Below are positions 54,920-63,584 of a DNA stretch of 64,000 nucleotides, piece by piece. The position numbers were made by a program, and so were the translations under genes. Position 1 is the stretch's first letter, and every line of letters begins with the position of its first letter. The notes beneath the pieces are model-generated. The model had not been told where the DNA came from and searched no databases. It saw only the letters and a list, made by a program, of their open reading frames with translations. The stretch lies in NCBI GenBank assembly GCA_965199335.1, contig CBDAQZ010000002.1, positions 62,001 through 126,000 of the forward strand. The letters are read 5' to 3'. Source of the stretch: CBDAQV01 sp965199335 (GTDB taxonomy: Bacteria > Pseudomonadota > Alphaproteobacteria > CALMVH01).

Positions 54920-55342
54920 ATGGCCGTCGAACAGACGCTCTCCATCCTGAAGCCCGACGCCACCCGTCGCAACCTGACCGGCAGGATCAATGCCAAGTTC
55001 GAGGAAGCGGGTCTGCGCATCGTCGCCCAGAAGCGCCTGCAGCTCAGCGACGCCCAGGCCGGCAAGTTCTATGAAGTGCACAAGGCCCGCCCGTTCTATG
55101 GCGACCTGGTCAGCTTCATGACCTCAGGCCCGGTGGTTGTTCAGGTCCTGGAGGGCGAGAACGCCGTTCAGGCCAACCGCGACATCATGGGCGCAACCAA
55201 CCCGGCCAACGCCGCGGAAGGCACGATCCGCAAGGAATTCGCCGAATCGATCGAGGCGAACTCAGTCCATGGGTCCGATAGCCTTGAAAATGCCAAGAAC
55301 GAAATCGCCTATTTCTTCAGCGGTGCAGAAATCGTCGGTTGA
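54920..55342 (+). CDS. ndk: Nucleoside diphosphate kinase
   Basis: Ndk exchanges gamma-phosphates between nucleoside triphosphates through a phosphohistidine. The 140-residue product starts at ATG 54920 (MAVEQTLSILKPDATRRN). Substrate motifs are GLRIVAQKRLQLS and PVVVQVLEGENAV, and the catalytic His is in SVHGSDS. It is divergent from the ABC-F gene and ends just before a strong palindrome. Confidence 0.97.
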   Translation: MAVEQTLSILKPDATRRNLTGRINAKFEEAGLRIVAQKRLQLSDAQAGKFYEVHKARPFYGDLVSFMTSGPVVVQVLEGENAVQANRDIMGATNPANAAEGTIRKEFAESIEANSVHGSDSLENAKNEIAYFFSGAEIVG

Positions 55343-55348
55343 TTGGAA

Positions 55349-55375
55349 TAGCCCTTCTCCTTGGGAGAAGGGCTA
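55349..55375. terminator. Twelve-base-pair palindrome after ndk, likely bidirectional terminator
   Basis: TAGCCCTTCTCC (55349-55360) pairs perfectly with GGAGAAGGGCTA (55364-55375) around a three-base loop. It is between the stops of the convergent ndk and the small minus-strand gene. No long T run follows in either direction, so it may work as a weak terminator or protect the 3' ends. Confidence 0.6.
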
Positions 55376-55378
55376 TAA

Positions 55379-55549
55379 TCAACAGCTGTAGCAGCGGGTA
55401 ACGAGGAAGACCGTCGCCGCCACCACGATCGTGACGACGACGATCCCGATCTTCGTCATCCCGGTAAACCATTGCCATGTCGCCCAATGGGCGCGAATCT
55501 GGCTACCCGATGGCTCCGGGCGCTCGGCATGCGGTTGTTCGTGTTCCAT
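55379..55549 (-). CDS. Small membrane protein resembling aa3-oxidase subunit IV
   Basis: This 56-residue ORF is translated from ATG 55549 to a TGA at 55379. It starts with a polar, Pro/His-rich part (MEHEQPHAERPEPSG), then HWATWQWFTGMTKIG and a single membrane helix (IVVVTIVVAATVFLV), with two cysteines at the end (TRCYSC). The length and layout fit the small aa3-type cytochrome c oxidase subunit IV found in alphaproteobacteria (a W-x-x-F-type motif before a lone helix). No other oxidase gene is nearby, so the identification is tentative. It lies nine bases after the stop of the DUF1080-like gene (55559). Confidence 0.55.
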   Translation of the reverse strand: MEHEQPHAERPEPSGSQIRAHWATWQWFTGMTKIGIVVVTIVVAATVFLVTRCYSC

Positions 55550-55558
55550 AAAGAGCCT

Positions 55559-56197
55559 CTATTTCAGATTATAGATGCTGTAGCGCGTGAAGGCGAACTC
55601 GCCAAGCGTATCGGCATCCGCCGGGTTTTCAGCCCGTACGCCCAGCATACCGCCATTAGCCGGTGGCTGGCCATGAAAGTCCGTCGCCACCTTGTCATTG
55701 ATCAGCAGGGTGCCTTTGGGGCCATTCAGCTGAAGTTCGATTTCGTTGACGGCTTTCGGTCCAGGCTTGATCGCGGGCAGGGGCGTCATGGCCTTGATCG
55801 TTCCCCATGTGCCGTTGATCTTGCGATAGATCGTATAGCTGCCGTCCGGCGTCACGACCGCCGTGTAAAGATTGTCGTTGTCCTTGATCCAGAAGGTCAG
55901 CCCCATGGCGCCGGCCTTTTGTTCGGAGAAACGTATGGTGGCGCATGTATCGGTATTATCGCCTGTGTAATTCGCATTCCACGCGTTCTGACCACCCTTT
56001 GCATCAGGCTTGACGATAAATTCGCTGTTTTTTACGAAAACGTGGGCGTCGCCGGGAATAAAATTCCAGCCGGTATCCGGCGTCTTGAAATTATCATCCA
56101 GGACTGGCTCGCCCTTGCCGGCGCAGGCGTTCGCCGCGCTGGAAGCCAGAAGAGTGAAAACAGATGCGATGGCCAGGACTGCGAACTTGTTTTTCAT
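55559..56197 (-). CDS. Secreted protein resembling DUF1080/GH16-like concanavalin fold
   Basis: This 212-residue protein has a signal peptide (AIASVFTLLASSAANACA). The body is beta-rich and resembles the DUF1080 (3-keto-disaccharide hydrolase-like) fold: DDNFKTPDTGWNF, AGAMGLTFWIKDNDNLYTAV, VNEIELQLNGPKGTLLIND and GGMLGVRAENPADADTLGEF. The start is ATG 56197; the much longer ORF to 56614 overlaps purN in another frame and is a shadow. Cleavage may be near NACA, which could make it a lipoprotein, but there is no clear lipobox. The substrate is unknown. Confidence 0.72.
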   Translation of the reverse strand: MKNKFAVLAIASVFTLLASSAANACAGKGEPVLDDNFKTPDTGWNFIPGDAHVFVKNSEFIVKPDAKGGQNAWNANYTGDNTDTCATIRFSEQKAGAMGLTFWIKDNDNLYTAVVTPDGSYTIYRKINGTWGTIKAMTPLPAIKPGPKAVNEIELQLNGPKGTLLINDKVATDFHGQPPANGGMLGVRAENPADADTLGEFAFTRYSIYNLK

Positions 56198-56249
56198 TTC
56201 TTTCCCGATCCAGAAGGTTAGCTCATTTAAAGATACCGCCAAATCCTGT

Positions 56250-56837
56250 CTAGCGCGATCTTTCCAGATCGGTTGCGACCGATTTGAGAGCCTCGGCGTA
56301 TACTTTGTGCTCCACAGGCAGCAATCGTTCGGCCAGCATCTCGGGTGTGTCGCCTGGCAGGATCGGGATCGTTCCCTGCAGGATGGTCGGGCCTTCGTCC
56401 ATGCCGGCGGTAACGTAATGAACGGTGCAGCCATGCACCGACCCGCCGGCCTCCAGAGCCCGTTCATGCGTATGCAGGCCTTTGAAATCGGGAAGCAGGG
56501 ACGGGTGGATGTTGATGATCCGGCGTGGCCATCTGTCGACAAAATCACCAGATAGCAGCCGCATGAACCCGGCAAGGCATATAAGCTGGATGCCGTTCGC
56601 ACGCAGGGCATCATCGATGGCGGCCTCGAAAGCGGGCTTGCCGTTGTAATCGCGGTGATCGATCGTCAGCGCGGGGATGCCAGCTGCTTCCGCACGGCGC
56701 AGGCCAAAGGTATCGGGCACGTTCGATATGACAAGCGCGATTTCTGCCGGATAATCCGGTTCACGTGCCGCATCGATCAAGGCTTGTAGGTTACTGCCGC
56801 GCCCGGAAATCAGGACTCCGGCTTTAAGTTTGGTCAT
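56250..56837 (-). CDS. purN: Phosphoribosylglycinamide formyltransferase
   Basis: PurN transfers the formyl group from 10-formyl-THF to GAR in purine synthesis. The 195-residue product has LKAGVLISGRGSNLQALIDA at the N-terminus, the active-site LICLAGFMRLLSGDFVDRW with the Asn/His region (INIHPSLLPDFKGLHTH), and HYVTAGMDEGPTI. purM is not adjacent in the window. It is divergent from the DUF2066 gene. Confidence 0.96.
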   Translation of the reverse strand: MTKLKAGVLISGRGSNLQALIDAAREPDYPAEIALVISNVPDTFGLRRAEAAGIPALTIDHRDYNGKPAFEAAIDDALRANGIQLICLAGFMRLLSGDFVDRWPRRIINIHPSLLPDFKGLHTHERALEAGGSVHGCTVHYVTAGMDEGPTILQGTIPILPGDTPEMLAERLLPVEHKVYAEALKSVATDLERSR

Positions 56838-56893
56838 GGCATACCTGGTCGAAGACGGTTATACCGGTCGCACCTTAAGTTACGGATATATCT

Positions 56894-58114
56894 TTGCAAC
56901 GGTTCGCCTTTTCCCTTCTTGCCTGCTGGATGCTGGTCGCGGCGTTCGCACCCTGTGCCGCTTTCGCCGCTGGCGATAGCACCGTCTATGCCGTGCACGG
57001 CATCCAGGTCGATGCCACCGCCGAGAATGCCGCCGCCGCCAGGGACAAGGCGATCGCGCAGGGCGCGCGCAAAGGGCTGGAGCAGCTTATGAAAAACCTG
57101 ACCCTCAGCGAAGACGCCAAATCGCTGCCCGTGGTCACCGATAAGATGGCGGCGCCCCTGGTCCTGGATTTCGATGTCGAAAGCGAACGGGGGTCCTCGG
57201 TCCGCTATATCGCCAGCCTAGGGTTTCGCTACAAGCCCGATGGTGTTCGCGCCCTGCTTGCCTCCGCCAAATCCAGCTATGTCGCCAACCGTGCGCCCCT
57301 GGTGCTGGTCGTGCCGGTCTATCGCTCCGCTACCGGCGACATGCTGTGGCAACCCGATAATCTGTGGCGCAACGCGTGGAAGGATGCAGCGGCCAAGGCA
57401 GGTCTGGTACCTGTGGTGGCCCCAACCGGCAGCGCAGAGGACGTCCAGGGGTTCACGACCGGCGATCTCATGAATGGAGCCAAGCTTTCCGACCTTGCAG
57501 CTCGGTACAAGGCCGACAATGCCGTGATCGTGATTGCAAGTGCCGCATCGCCGACAGGCGATCCGGCGTTGGGACTGAATATCATACTGACCGGTGGCGG
57601 CGGTCCGGACGCCACGCTGAAAAGCCCCGGTGCTTCCACGCCGGCCCTGACGCTCGATCAGGGCGTGGTTGCGACCCTGGCGGATCTCGATGCGATCTGG
57701 CGACAACATGTATTGAAGGGCACGACGGGCGCGATCGCCTTTACGGGTGGCAGTTCTCCCCAATCCACTGATGCCGCCGGCGCGGAGCCTGAAAAGCCAT
57801 CGGGAAATGTCTACGCGCTGCGCGCCGTGCTTACGGCCCCGGGGCAGTGGGCCAGCCTGCGTACGCGTCTTACCCAGATGAACGGTATTTCGCATGTCGA
57901 CCTGAAAAGTCTGACGCGCGAGGCGGCGATCGTCGATGTGAATATCTCGGGTGACGAGGACAGGCTGGCGCAGACGCTTTCCGCCGGCGGCATGCTGCTC
58001 GGCGCGCCGGAAGCCGTTCCGAGCGGCGACAACGAACTTGCATCCATGGTACCGAATACTGGCCCTGGAGCCGGCCTCATCTACCCAATCAGCGCAACGG
58101 ATCAAACGCCATGA
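56894..58114 (+). CDS. DUF2066-domain periplasmic protein
   Basis: This 406-residue protein starts at TTG 56894 with a signal peptide (FALLACWMLVAAFAPC-like, then AAFAAGDSTVYAV). The conserved DUF2066 region covers about residues 30-200: VHGIQVDATAENAAAARDKA, GARKGLEQLMKNLTL and RAPLVLVVPVYRS. The C-terminal half has a FALD-type QMNGISHVDLKSL segment. It is in the usual place, upstream of an AI-2E-family permease and hda; the function of the family is unknown. It overlaps the permease by four bases. Confidence 0.85.
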   Translation: MQRFAFSLLACWMLVAAFAPCAAFAAGDSTVYAVHGIQVDATAENAAAARDKAIAQGARKGLEQLMKNLTLSEDAKSLPVVTDKMAAPLVLDFDVESERGSSVRYIASLGFRYKPDGVRALLASAKSSYVANRAPLVLVVPVYRSATGDMLWQPDNLWRNAWKDAAAKAGLVPVVAPTGSAEDVQGFTTGDLMNGAKLSDLAARYKADNAVIVIASAASPTGDPALGLNIILTGGGGPDATLKSPGASTPALTLDQGVVATLADLDAIWRQHVLKGTTGAIAFTGGSSPQSTDAAGAEPEKPSGNVYALRAVLTAPGQWASLRTRLTQMNGISHVDLKSLTREAAIVDVNISGDEDRLAQTLSAGGMLLGAPEAVPSGDNELASMVPNTGPGAGLIYPISATDQTP

Positions 58115-59229
58115 CGACAGAAAATCAGGTTACAATATCGTCGTCCCCAGGCAAGGGGCGATCGGCTTTCTTCTGGCTCGGGACCGGTGCGGTCATCCTT
58201 GTCTTCCTGTACCTGGTCCGCAGCGTCCTGCTCCCGTTCCTGGTCGCCATGGCCGTTGCCTATTTCTTCGATCCGCTGGTTCGCAGGTTGCAGCGTGCCG
58301 GGTTGCCCCGCTGGGCATCGTCGATGCTGGTGCTGGTCGCCTTCATACTGGTCTTCGTCGGCGCAATGGTCATCGTCGTTCCCATCCTTGAAAAACAGGT
58401 CGTCGAGTTGATCGGGATCGTACCGAAATGGATCACCGAGGTAAAAACCACCTTGCTCCCCAAGGCCGATGCTTATCTGACCCGGTTCGGCTTCATGGAC
58501 CAGGGTACGCTGAGCGAGAGTGCAACCGGCTATGCAACCACCGCCCTGTCCAAGGCGGGCGTGGTCCTGGGCAGCATCCTTACCGGGGGCCTCGCCATCC
58601 TGGATCTGTTGTCCCTGCTTCTGGTGACGCCCGTGGTCGCGTTCTACCTGCTACGCGACTGGGACGCGGTCGAGGAGGACTTCGACCGCTGGCTGCCGCG
58701 CAAACAGGCCGACACGCTGCGCAGTGTCTTCCGGGAGATCGACCGCACTTTGTCCGGCTTCATCCGCGGACAGGCGCTCGTCTGCCTGATCCAGGCGACC
58801 TATTATGCCGTCGCCCTCAGCATTGCCGGGCTCGATTTCGGCGCGCTGGTCGGTGTTGCGACCGGCATCCTGACCTTCATTCCCTATCTTGGCGCGACCA
58901 TCGGCCTGATTGCCGGCCTGGCGATCGCGTTTGCCCAGTGGCACGATACTACGCACGTCCTGATCATCCTCGGTTGCTTTGTCGTCGGGCAGATTCTCGA
59001 AGGGAACGTGATTACGCCAAAGCTGGTCGGCGACCGCATCGGGCTTCATCCGGTATGGGTGATCTTCGCCGTCCTGGCGGGCGGCGCGCTGTTCGGGTTC
59101 ACCGGCATCCTGCTGGCAGTTCCGGTCGCGGCGGTTATCGGCGTCCTGATCCGGTTTGCCGTGCGGCTTTATCTGGGCAGCCCGTTCTATCATGGTGATG
59201 CGGAACCGGTTGCAGTCACGATCTCGTGA
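58111..59229 (+). CDS. AI-2E family transporter-like permease
   Basis: This 372-residue integral membrane protein of the AI-2E/PerM family has about eight hydrophobic segments, beginning FFWLGTGAVILVFLYLVRSV and ending LFGFTGILLAVPVAAVIGV. The family motif near QILEGNVITPKLVGDRIGLHP is present. Members have been linked to autoinducer export or ion/solute antiport, with no firm substrate for most. It overlaps its neighbours on both sides by four bases. Confidence 0.88.
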   Translation: MTTENQVTISSSPGKGRSAFFWLGTGAVILVFLYLVRSVLLPFLVAMAVAYFFDPLVRRLQRAGLPRWASSMLVLVAFILVFVGAMVIVVPILEKQVVELIGIVPKWITEVKTTLLPKADAYLTRFGFMDQGTLSESATGYATTALSKAGVVLGSILTGGLAILDLLSLLLVTPVVAFYLLRDWDAVEEDFDRWLPRKQADTLRSVFREIDRTLSGFIRGQALVCLIQATYYAVALSIAGLDFGALVGVATGILTFIPYLGATIGLIAGLAIAFAQWHDTTHVLIILGCFVVGQILEGNVITPKLVGDRIGLHPVWVIFAVLAGGALFGFTGILLAVPVAAVIGVLIRFAVRLYLGSPFYHGDAEPVAVTIS

Positions 59230-59918
59230 CCGGACCGGTGCAAAGCATGCAGCATATCCTGGAGTTTGCCGTCCAACCCGCGCTCGATCGGGACAGCCTG
59301 ATGGTTTCGCCTGCCAACAGGTTGGCGGTTGAATGGATAGACAAGTGGCCCGAATGGCCGACGCATATGCTGGCCCTGCACGGGCCGCAGGGGTGCGGCA
59401 AGACGCACCTGGCGCGTATCTGGCAGGGCAGGGCAGGCGCGGCATTTCTGATGCCGCAGGATCTGACCGATGATGCGATGACCTGGCTGGCCCGCAATCC
59501 ACGCTCGGTGGTGCTGGACGATGCCCAGGCGATTGCAGGAAATGCCGACGACGAAGAGTTGCTGTTCCATCTGCACAATCTCGTGCGCGAAGCGGGCAAG
59601 TCGCTGTTGCTGGTCGGCAGGGATGCGCCGGCGCGCTGGGATGTGGGGCTGCCCGATCTTGCCTCGCGTCTCAAAGCCATATCCGCCGTCGGGGTTGAAC
59701 AGCCGGACGATGTGCTGCTCGGCTCGGTACTGACCAAGCTTTTCAGCGATCGCCAGCTGGTTGTGCCGCCTGACGTGCTGTCCTATCTTGTCCCTCGCAT
59801 GGAACGATCCTTCGCGGCGGCTGAACGTATCGCATCCGACCTGGACAGGCTTTCGCTGGCGCATCACCGCCGCCTGACCGTCGCACTGGCCGGAATGGTC
59901 CTGGAAGAAAACGCATGA
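59226..59918 (+). CDS. hda: Hda/DnaA-related replication regulator
   Basis: This 230-residue AAA+ protein resembles the central domain of DnaA. Hda with the sliding clamp triggers hydrolysis of DnaA-bound ATP after initiation. The N-terminus MQHILEFAVQPALDRDSLMV can hold the clamp-binding element. The P-loop is HGPQGCGKTHLARIW and sensor motifs lie in VLDDAQAIAG and LLLVGRDAPARW. Such proteins in alphaproteobacteria are called HdaA. It is coupled to the permease and hldE by four-base overlaps. Confidence 0.87.
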   Translation: MTGPVQSMQHILEFAVQPALDRDSLMVSPANRLAVEWIDKWPEWPTHMLALHGPQGCGKTHLARIWQGRAGAAFLMPQDLTDDAMTWLARNPRSVVLDDAQAIAGNADDEELLFHLHNLVREAGKSLLLVGRDAPARWDVGLPDLASRLKAISAVGVEQPDDVLLGSVLTKLFSDRQLVVPPDVLSYLVPRMERSFAAAERIASDLDRLSLAHHRRLTVALAGMVLEENA

Positions 59919-61381
59919 CAGGTGAAGCCGACAATCTGAGAGCCGTCGACCGTTTTGCCGGTACACCCATCCTGTGCGTCGGCGACATCATGCTGGATCG
60001 TTATGTGCAGGGTTCGGTCGATCGCATCTCACCTGAGGCGCCTATCCCCGTGCTGCGCATCGTGCGCGAATCGGCAATGCTGGGGGGCGCCGGAAACGTG
60101 GTCGCCAATCTTGCGGCGTTAGGGGCGAAGCCGTTGCTGACGACTGCGATCGGCGCAGATGAAGCCGGGCATACGATCCAGGCCCTCATTTTGCAGATGG
60201 GCGGCGGCGACAGGCTGCTGGTGGATTCTGCGCGGCAGACCACGGTCAAGACACGCTTCATCAGCGGTGCGCAACAATTATTGCGCGTCGACCAGGAAGT
60301 CACCGGCGCTTTTGCCACCGATACCGAAGACCGGTTGATCCAGCATGCCGTTGCGGCGGTGGCGCAGGTTAAAGCTGTCGTGATCTCCGACTATTCCAAG
60401 GGCCTTCTGACGCCCAGGCTGGCGCGGGCGGTGATCGAAGCGGCAACCATGGCTGGCATTCCGGTTATCGTCGATTCGAAGCCCGGATCCTATGCCCTCT
60501 ACGCCGGTGCCACCCTGCTGAAGCCCAACCGCCGTGAACTGGCGGTTGCGACCGGACTGCCCGCAGGCACGGATGACGAGGTCGTGGCCGCGGCGCAGCG
60601 CCTGATGGAAATATCGTCGGTCGATTGCATTCTGGCCACGCGCAGCGAACAGGGAATGTCGATCGTAAGCCACGATGCCGAACCCGTTCATTTCCGGACC
60701 GAAGCCAAGGAAGTGTTCGACGTATCGGGTGCCGGCGATACCGTGGCCGCCACGATCGCCCTTGCGCTCGGCAGTGGTGCAACGCTGGTCGAAGCGGCCG
60801 ATCTGGCGAATTTTGCCGCCGGCATAGCCGTAGCCAAGACCGGAACCGCCCCCGTGCGCGTGAACGAGTTGCGTGAAGTGTTGCGCGATCAGGTCGAGGT
60901 TGCGGGGCATAAATTCAAGACACTGGAGGATACGGTCGACCAGGCCGAGCGCTGGCGTGCCCGCGGGGTCAGGGTAGGCTTCACCAATGGCTGCTTCGAT
61001 ATCCTGCATCCAGGCCATATCTCGATCATCGCAGCCGCCCGGCATACCTGCGACCGGCTGATCGTCGGCCTGAACAGCGATGCGTCGGTCAGGCGCCTGA
61101 AAGGTGAGACGCGTCCGGTAAACGATATCGCCTCCCGTGCAGCTGTGCTTTCGGCGCTGGAGGATGTGGATGCAGTTGTGGTTTTCGATGAGGATACGCC
61201 CAGGGAGATTGTCGAGCGTCTGCGTCCCGATGTCCTGATCAAGGGCTCGGATTACAAGATTGAAAACGTGGTGGGTGCCGACTTCGTGAAGTCCTATGGC
61301 GGCAAGGTCGTTCTGGTCGATTTGAAGCCGGGTTACAGCACGACCGAAACAATCAGTCGGATGACTGCAAACCAGGGTTGA
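59915..61381 (+). CDS. hldE: Bifunctional heptose kinase/adenylyltransferase HldE
   Basis: HldE phosphorylates heptose-7-phosphate and adds ADP, giving ADP-heptose for LPS inner core. The 488-residue product has an N-terminal ribokinase domain (GDIMLDRYVQGSVDRISPEAP; MLGGAGNVVANLAALGAKPL; FDVSGAGDTVAATIALAL) and a C-terminal nucleotidyltransferase domain from about residue 350 (VGFTNGCFDILHPGHISII; GLNSDASVRRLKGETRPV). The smaller gene at 7845-8477 resembles the second domain. The stop is followed by an AT-rich gap. Confidence 0.97.
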   Translation: MTGEADNLRAVDRFAGTPILCVGDIMLDRYVQGSVDRISPEAPIPVLRIVRESAMLGGAGNVVANLAALGAKPLLTTAIGADEAGHTIQALILQMGGGDRLLVDSARQTTVKTRFISGAQQLLRVDQEVTGAFATDTEDRLIQHAVAAVAQVKAVVISDYSKGLLTPRLARAVIEAATMAGIPVIVDSKPGSYALYAGATLLKPNRRELAVATGLPAGTDDEVVAAAQRLMEISSVDCILATRSEQGMSIVSHDAEPVHFRTEAKEVFDVSGAGDTVAATIALALGSGATLVEAADLANFAAGIAVAKTGTAPVRVNELREVLRDQVEVAGHKFKTLEDTVDQAERWRARGVRVGFTNGCFDILHPGHISIIAAARHTCDRLIVGLNSDASVRRLKGETRPVNDIASRAAVLSALEDVDAVVVFDEDTPREIVERLRPDVLIKGSDYKIENVVGADFVKSYGGKVVLVDLKPGYSTTETISRMTANQG

Positions 61382-61428
61382 CTAAATATAAATGAAATGT
61401 TAATTAGAGAAAAATCTTAGAGGGTACA

Positions 61429-61641
61429 ATGAGCAATAATTTTGATCCGGTCGGCCTTAGTGCAGAAGTCGCCGAAGCCATGGGAATACGTCCGAGTGAG
61501 CGCTTGAATATCAGGTATAATCCACTTCCCGCAGCTAATATAGATCAACCACCCCATCAGTTGCCGACATTCGTATGTGCGGACGTTGCCACGATCGGTG
61601 CACGTTATCCAAAACCATCCGAAGGACCAGCGTTCAGCTAG
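61429..61641 (+). CDS. Small uncharacterised Pro-rich protein
   Basis: This 70-residue protein starts at an ATG with GAGGG upstream (GAGGGTACAATG). The N-terminus has AEVAEAMGIRPSERLNIRYN, then a Pro-rich part (PLPAANIDQPPHQLP) and two Cys/aromatic segments. I know no family. The upstream sequence is AT-rich, as for other unrecognised small genes in this window. It converges with the CHAP lipoprotein gene with a two-base gap. Confidence 0.55.
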   Translation: MSNNFDPVGLSAEVAEAMGIRPSERLNIRYNPLPAANIDQPPHQLPTFVCADVATIGARYPKPSEGPAFS

Positions 61642-61643
61642 TT

Positions 61644-62162
61644 TCAGGTCGGCGCGGCCGATTTGGGATAAATGAACCCCCAGGCGGAATAAGGCTGGCC
61701 GAATACACCGGCCTGTTCGTTGAAGAACTCGACCTGGCTCCAGTCGTTGTTTGGGGAGACGTCTATCACCGGCATCGAGTCATGGACCAGGCGGCGCGTA
61801 TGCTCGTCCATACCCCAATTGGCGTGCGTCACCTCTATGCGGCGCGGGCCGTCGATGCGGCGAACCATTGCCACGTGACCGTTGGACAGCCGGTCGCTTT
61901 TCTTCAGGACCAGGACGGCGCTTTGCTGCGGAACACCGCCGCGTTGGTAGCCCAGCGTCGCCGCCTGATCCCACCATGTATAGGCGTTGCCGTAAATCTG
62001 AACTCCCGACAGCTCGCGCACGAACGGGACGCACTGGATCGGGTCGGGCATCGCGCCGTCATCGGATTGGTTCCGGCCGGATGCCGAGCGTCCGGTATTG
62101 CCGGACGAACAGGCTGTCATCCCGAATACTAGAAAAGCAAGAATCAGCGCGCGCAAAAGCAT
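61644..62162 (-). CDS. CHAP-domain cysteine peptidase lipoprotein
   Basis: This 172-residue protein has an N-terminal signal and lipobox (LVFGMTAC, Cys18), so it is probably lipidated. The CHAP (NlpC/P60-type) amidase domain has Cys44 in IQCVPFVRELSGV and His96 in LSNGHVAMV, followed by VTHANWG, as expected for the catalytic triad. TWWDQAATLGYQRGG is typical of the family. It likely cleaves peptidoglycan. No immunity or secretion partner is seen next to it. Confidence 0.88.
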   Translation of the reverse strand: MLLRALILAFLVFGMTACSSGNTGRSASGRNQSDDGAMPDPIQCVPFVRELSGVQIYGNAYTWWDQAATLGYQRGGVPQQSAVLVLKKSDRLSNGHVAMVRRIDGPRRIEVTHANWGMDEHTRRLVHDSMPVIDVSPNNDWSQVEFFNEQAGVFGQPYSAWGFIYPKSAAPT

Positions 62163-62263
62163 CCCTGTTTTGTAAAAGTCGTCGATTTATAAAAGCTTTA
62201 CAATAACGCCACCGATCGAATTTCAGGGATGACGATATCTGCCGGGTAAACTGTCAATCGGCC

Positions 62264-63574
62264 TTAGGCTCCCGGATTTTCCAGGCTGAACGTTTCGCTG
62301 GCGTCGTCATAGGAAAACAACTCGGCGTAGCGGGCCCAGCGCGTGACCGCGCTCAGGGTCTCCTCGGCATCTTCGGCGCTCAGATGATCTTCCAGCTCTG
62401 TTTCGAACCGCAACCGCGGCGCGCGGTGGTTGGGACGGTCGTCAAGCACGCGGCGGATATGCTCCGCCAGCGGCACGTGCTTGACCAGCTGGGCTGCAAA
62501 CAGGCTTTTGCGCTGCTCGGTATCCAGCTCGGCAAAGGATTTACCGGATGTGGTTAGGGTGATATCGCCCGCCGCCAGTAAGGCAAATCCCAACAAATCC
62601 AGCGTTTCGGCGACCGGCAGCAGTTTGTCGATCTCCATCGTCAGCTGATCGGCCAGATATGGCAGGTCGGCGCGGCCGCTATATTCGCTGGACGCCAGCT
62701 CCTCCATCATGCCGGCCAGCACGTTGACCGAAACCGATTGCAACCGCTCGCCGATCGACGCCACGCTGCCCTTTGGCTGAACCGTCTTGACCGGGCGCGC
62801 GGTCATCAGATTATAGATTTCGTCGACGATACGGCGGAACTCCGTATCCAGCCGGTTGCGCGGATGCGGCAGGGTCAGCGGCATCTCCATCGCCACCCGG
62901 CCCGGGTTGGAGGCGAATATCATGATGCGATCGCACATCAGCACCGCCTCCTCGATATTGTGCGTCACCAGCAGCACCGATTTCGTCGGCAGGCGCTTCT
63001 CGCTCCACAGCTCGAGGAAGTCGGTTCGCAACGTCTCGGCGGTAAGGACGTCGAGCGCCGAGAAGGGCTCGTCCATCAGCAATATGTCCGGATTGACCAC
63101 CAGCGCCCGCGCAAAACCCACGCGCTGCCTCATGCCGCCCGACAATTCGCGGGGATAGGCCGATTCGTAGCCGTCCAGGCCGATCAGGTCGATCGCTTCC
63201 AGCGCACGGCGGCGGGTTTCCTTCTCAGGCACGGAAAGCGCCTCCAGCCCGATCTCGACATTCTGGAGCACCGTCAGCCAGGGAAACAGGGCGAAAGTCT
63301 GGAATACCATGGCAATGCCGTTGGCTGGCCCGTACACGCGATTGCCGCGATAGGTTACCTGCCCTGAACGAGGCTGGATAAGGCCTGCAATGATACGTAG
63401 CAAAGTCGATTTGCCCGAGCCGGAGCGGCCCAGCAAGCCGACAATCTCGCCTTCGCGCAGGGCAAGGCTGACATTTTCCAGCACCGCCTGATGCTTGGCG
63501 CCGCTGGCAAAATCGTGGCCTACCGTTTCGACGGCCAGAAGATTGCCAATGCTCATCGTTGCGCTGCCGCCCAT
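62264..63574 (-). CDS. ABC transporter ATPase, nitrate/sulfonate/taurine type
   Basis: This 436-residue ATPase has the N-terminal ABC domain (GLLGRSGSGKSTLLRIIAG; signature ELSGGMRQRVGFARAL; DILLMDEPFSALDVLTAE), then an extra C-terminal domain from about residue 270 of the AAA-associated type seen in NitT/TauT-family ATPases. The start is ATG 63574 (MGGSATMSIGN) with GAGGGGAG five bases upstream. It follows the permease by ten bases, so the two form one transporter. No substrate-binding protein is inside the window. Confidence 0.9.
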   Translation of the reverse strand: MGGSATMSIGNLLAVETVGHDFASGAKHQAVLENVSLALREGEIVGLLGRSGSGKSTLLRIIAGLIQPRSGQVTYRGNRVYGPANGIAMVFQTFALFPWLTVLQNVEIGLEALSVPEKETRRRALEAIDLIGLDGYESAYPRELSGGMRQRVGFARALVVNPDILLMDEPFSALDVLTAETLRTDFLELWSEKRLPTKSVLLVTHNIEEAVLMCDRIMIFASNPGRVAMEMPLTLPHPRNRLDTEFRRIVDEIYNLMTARPVKTVQPKGSVASIGERLQSVSVNVLAGMMEELASSEYSGRADLPYLADQLTMEIDKLLPVAETLDLLGFALLAAGDITLTTSGKSFAELDTEQRKSLFAAQLVKHVPLAEHIRRVLDDRPNHRAPRLRFETELEDHLSAEDAEETLSAVTRWARYAELFSYDDASETFSLENPGA

Positions 63575-63584
63575 TCAACTCCCC

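Noticed and set aside
55559..56614. 351-codon minus-strand ORF spanning the DUF1080-like gene and purN
   Set aside because: The first 140 codons are an out-of-frame reading of purN; the signal peptide at 56197 marks the real start.
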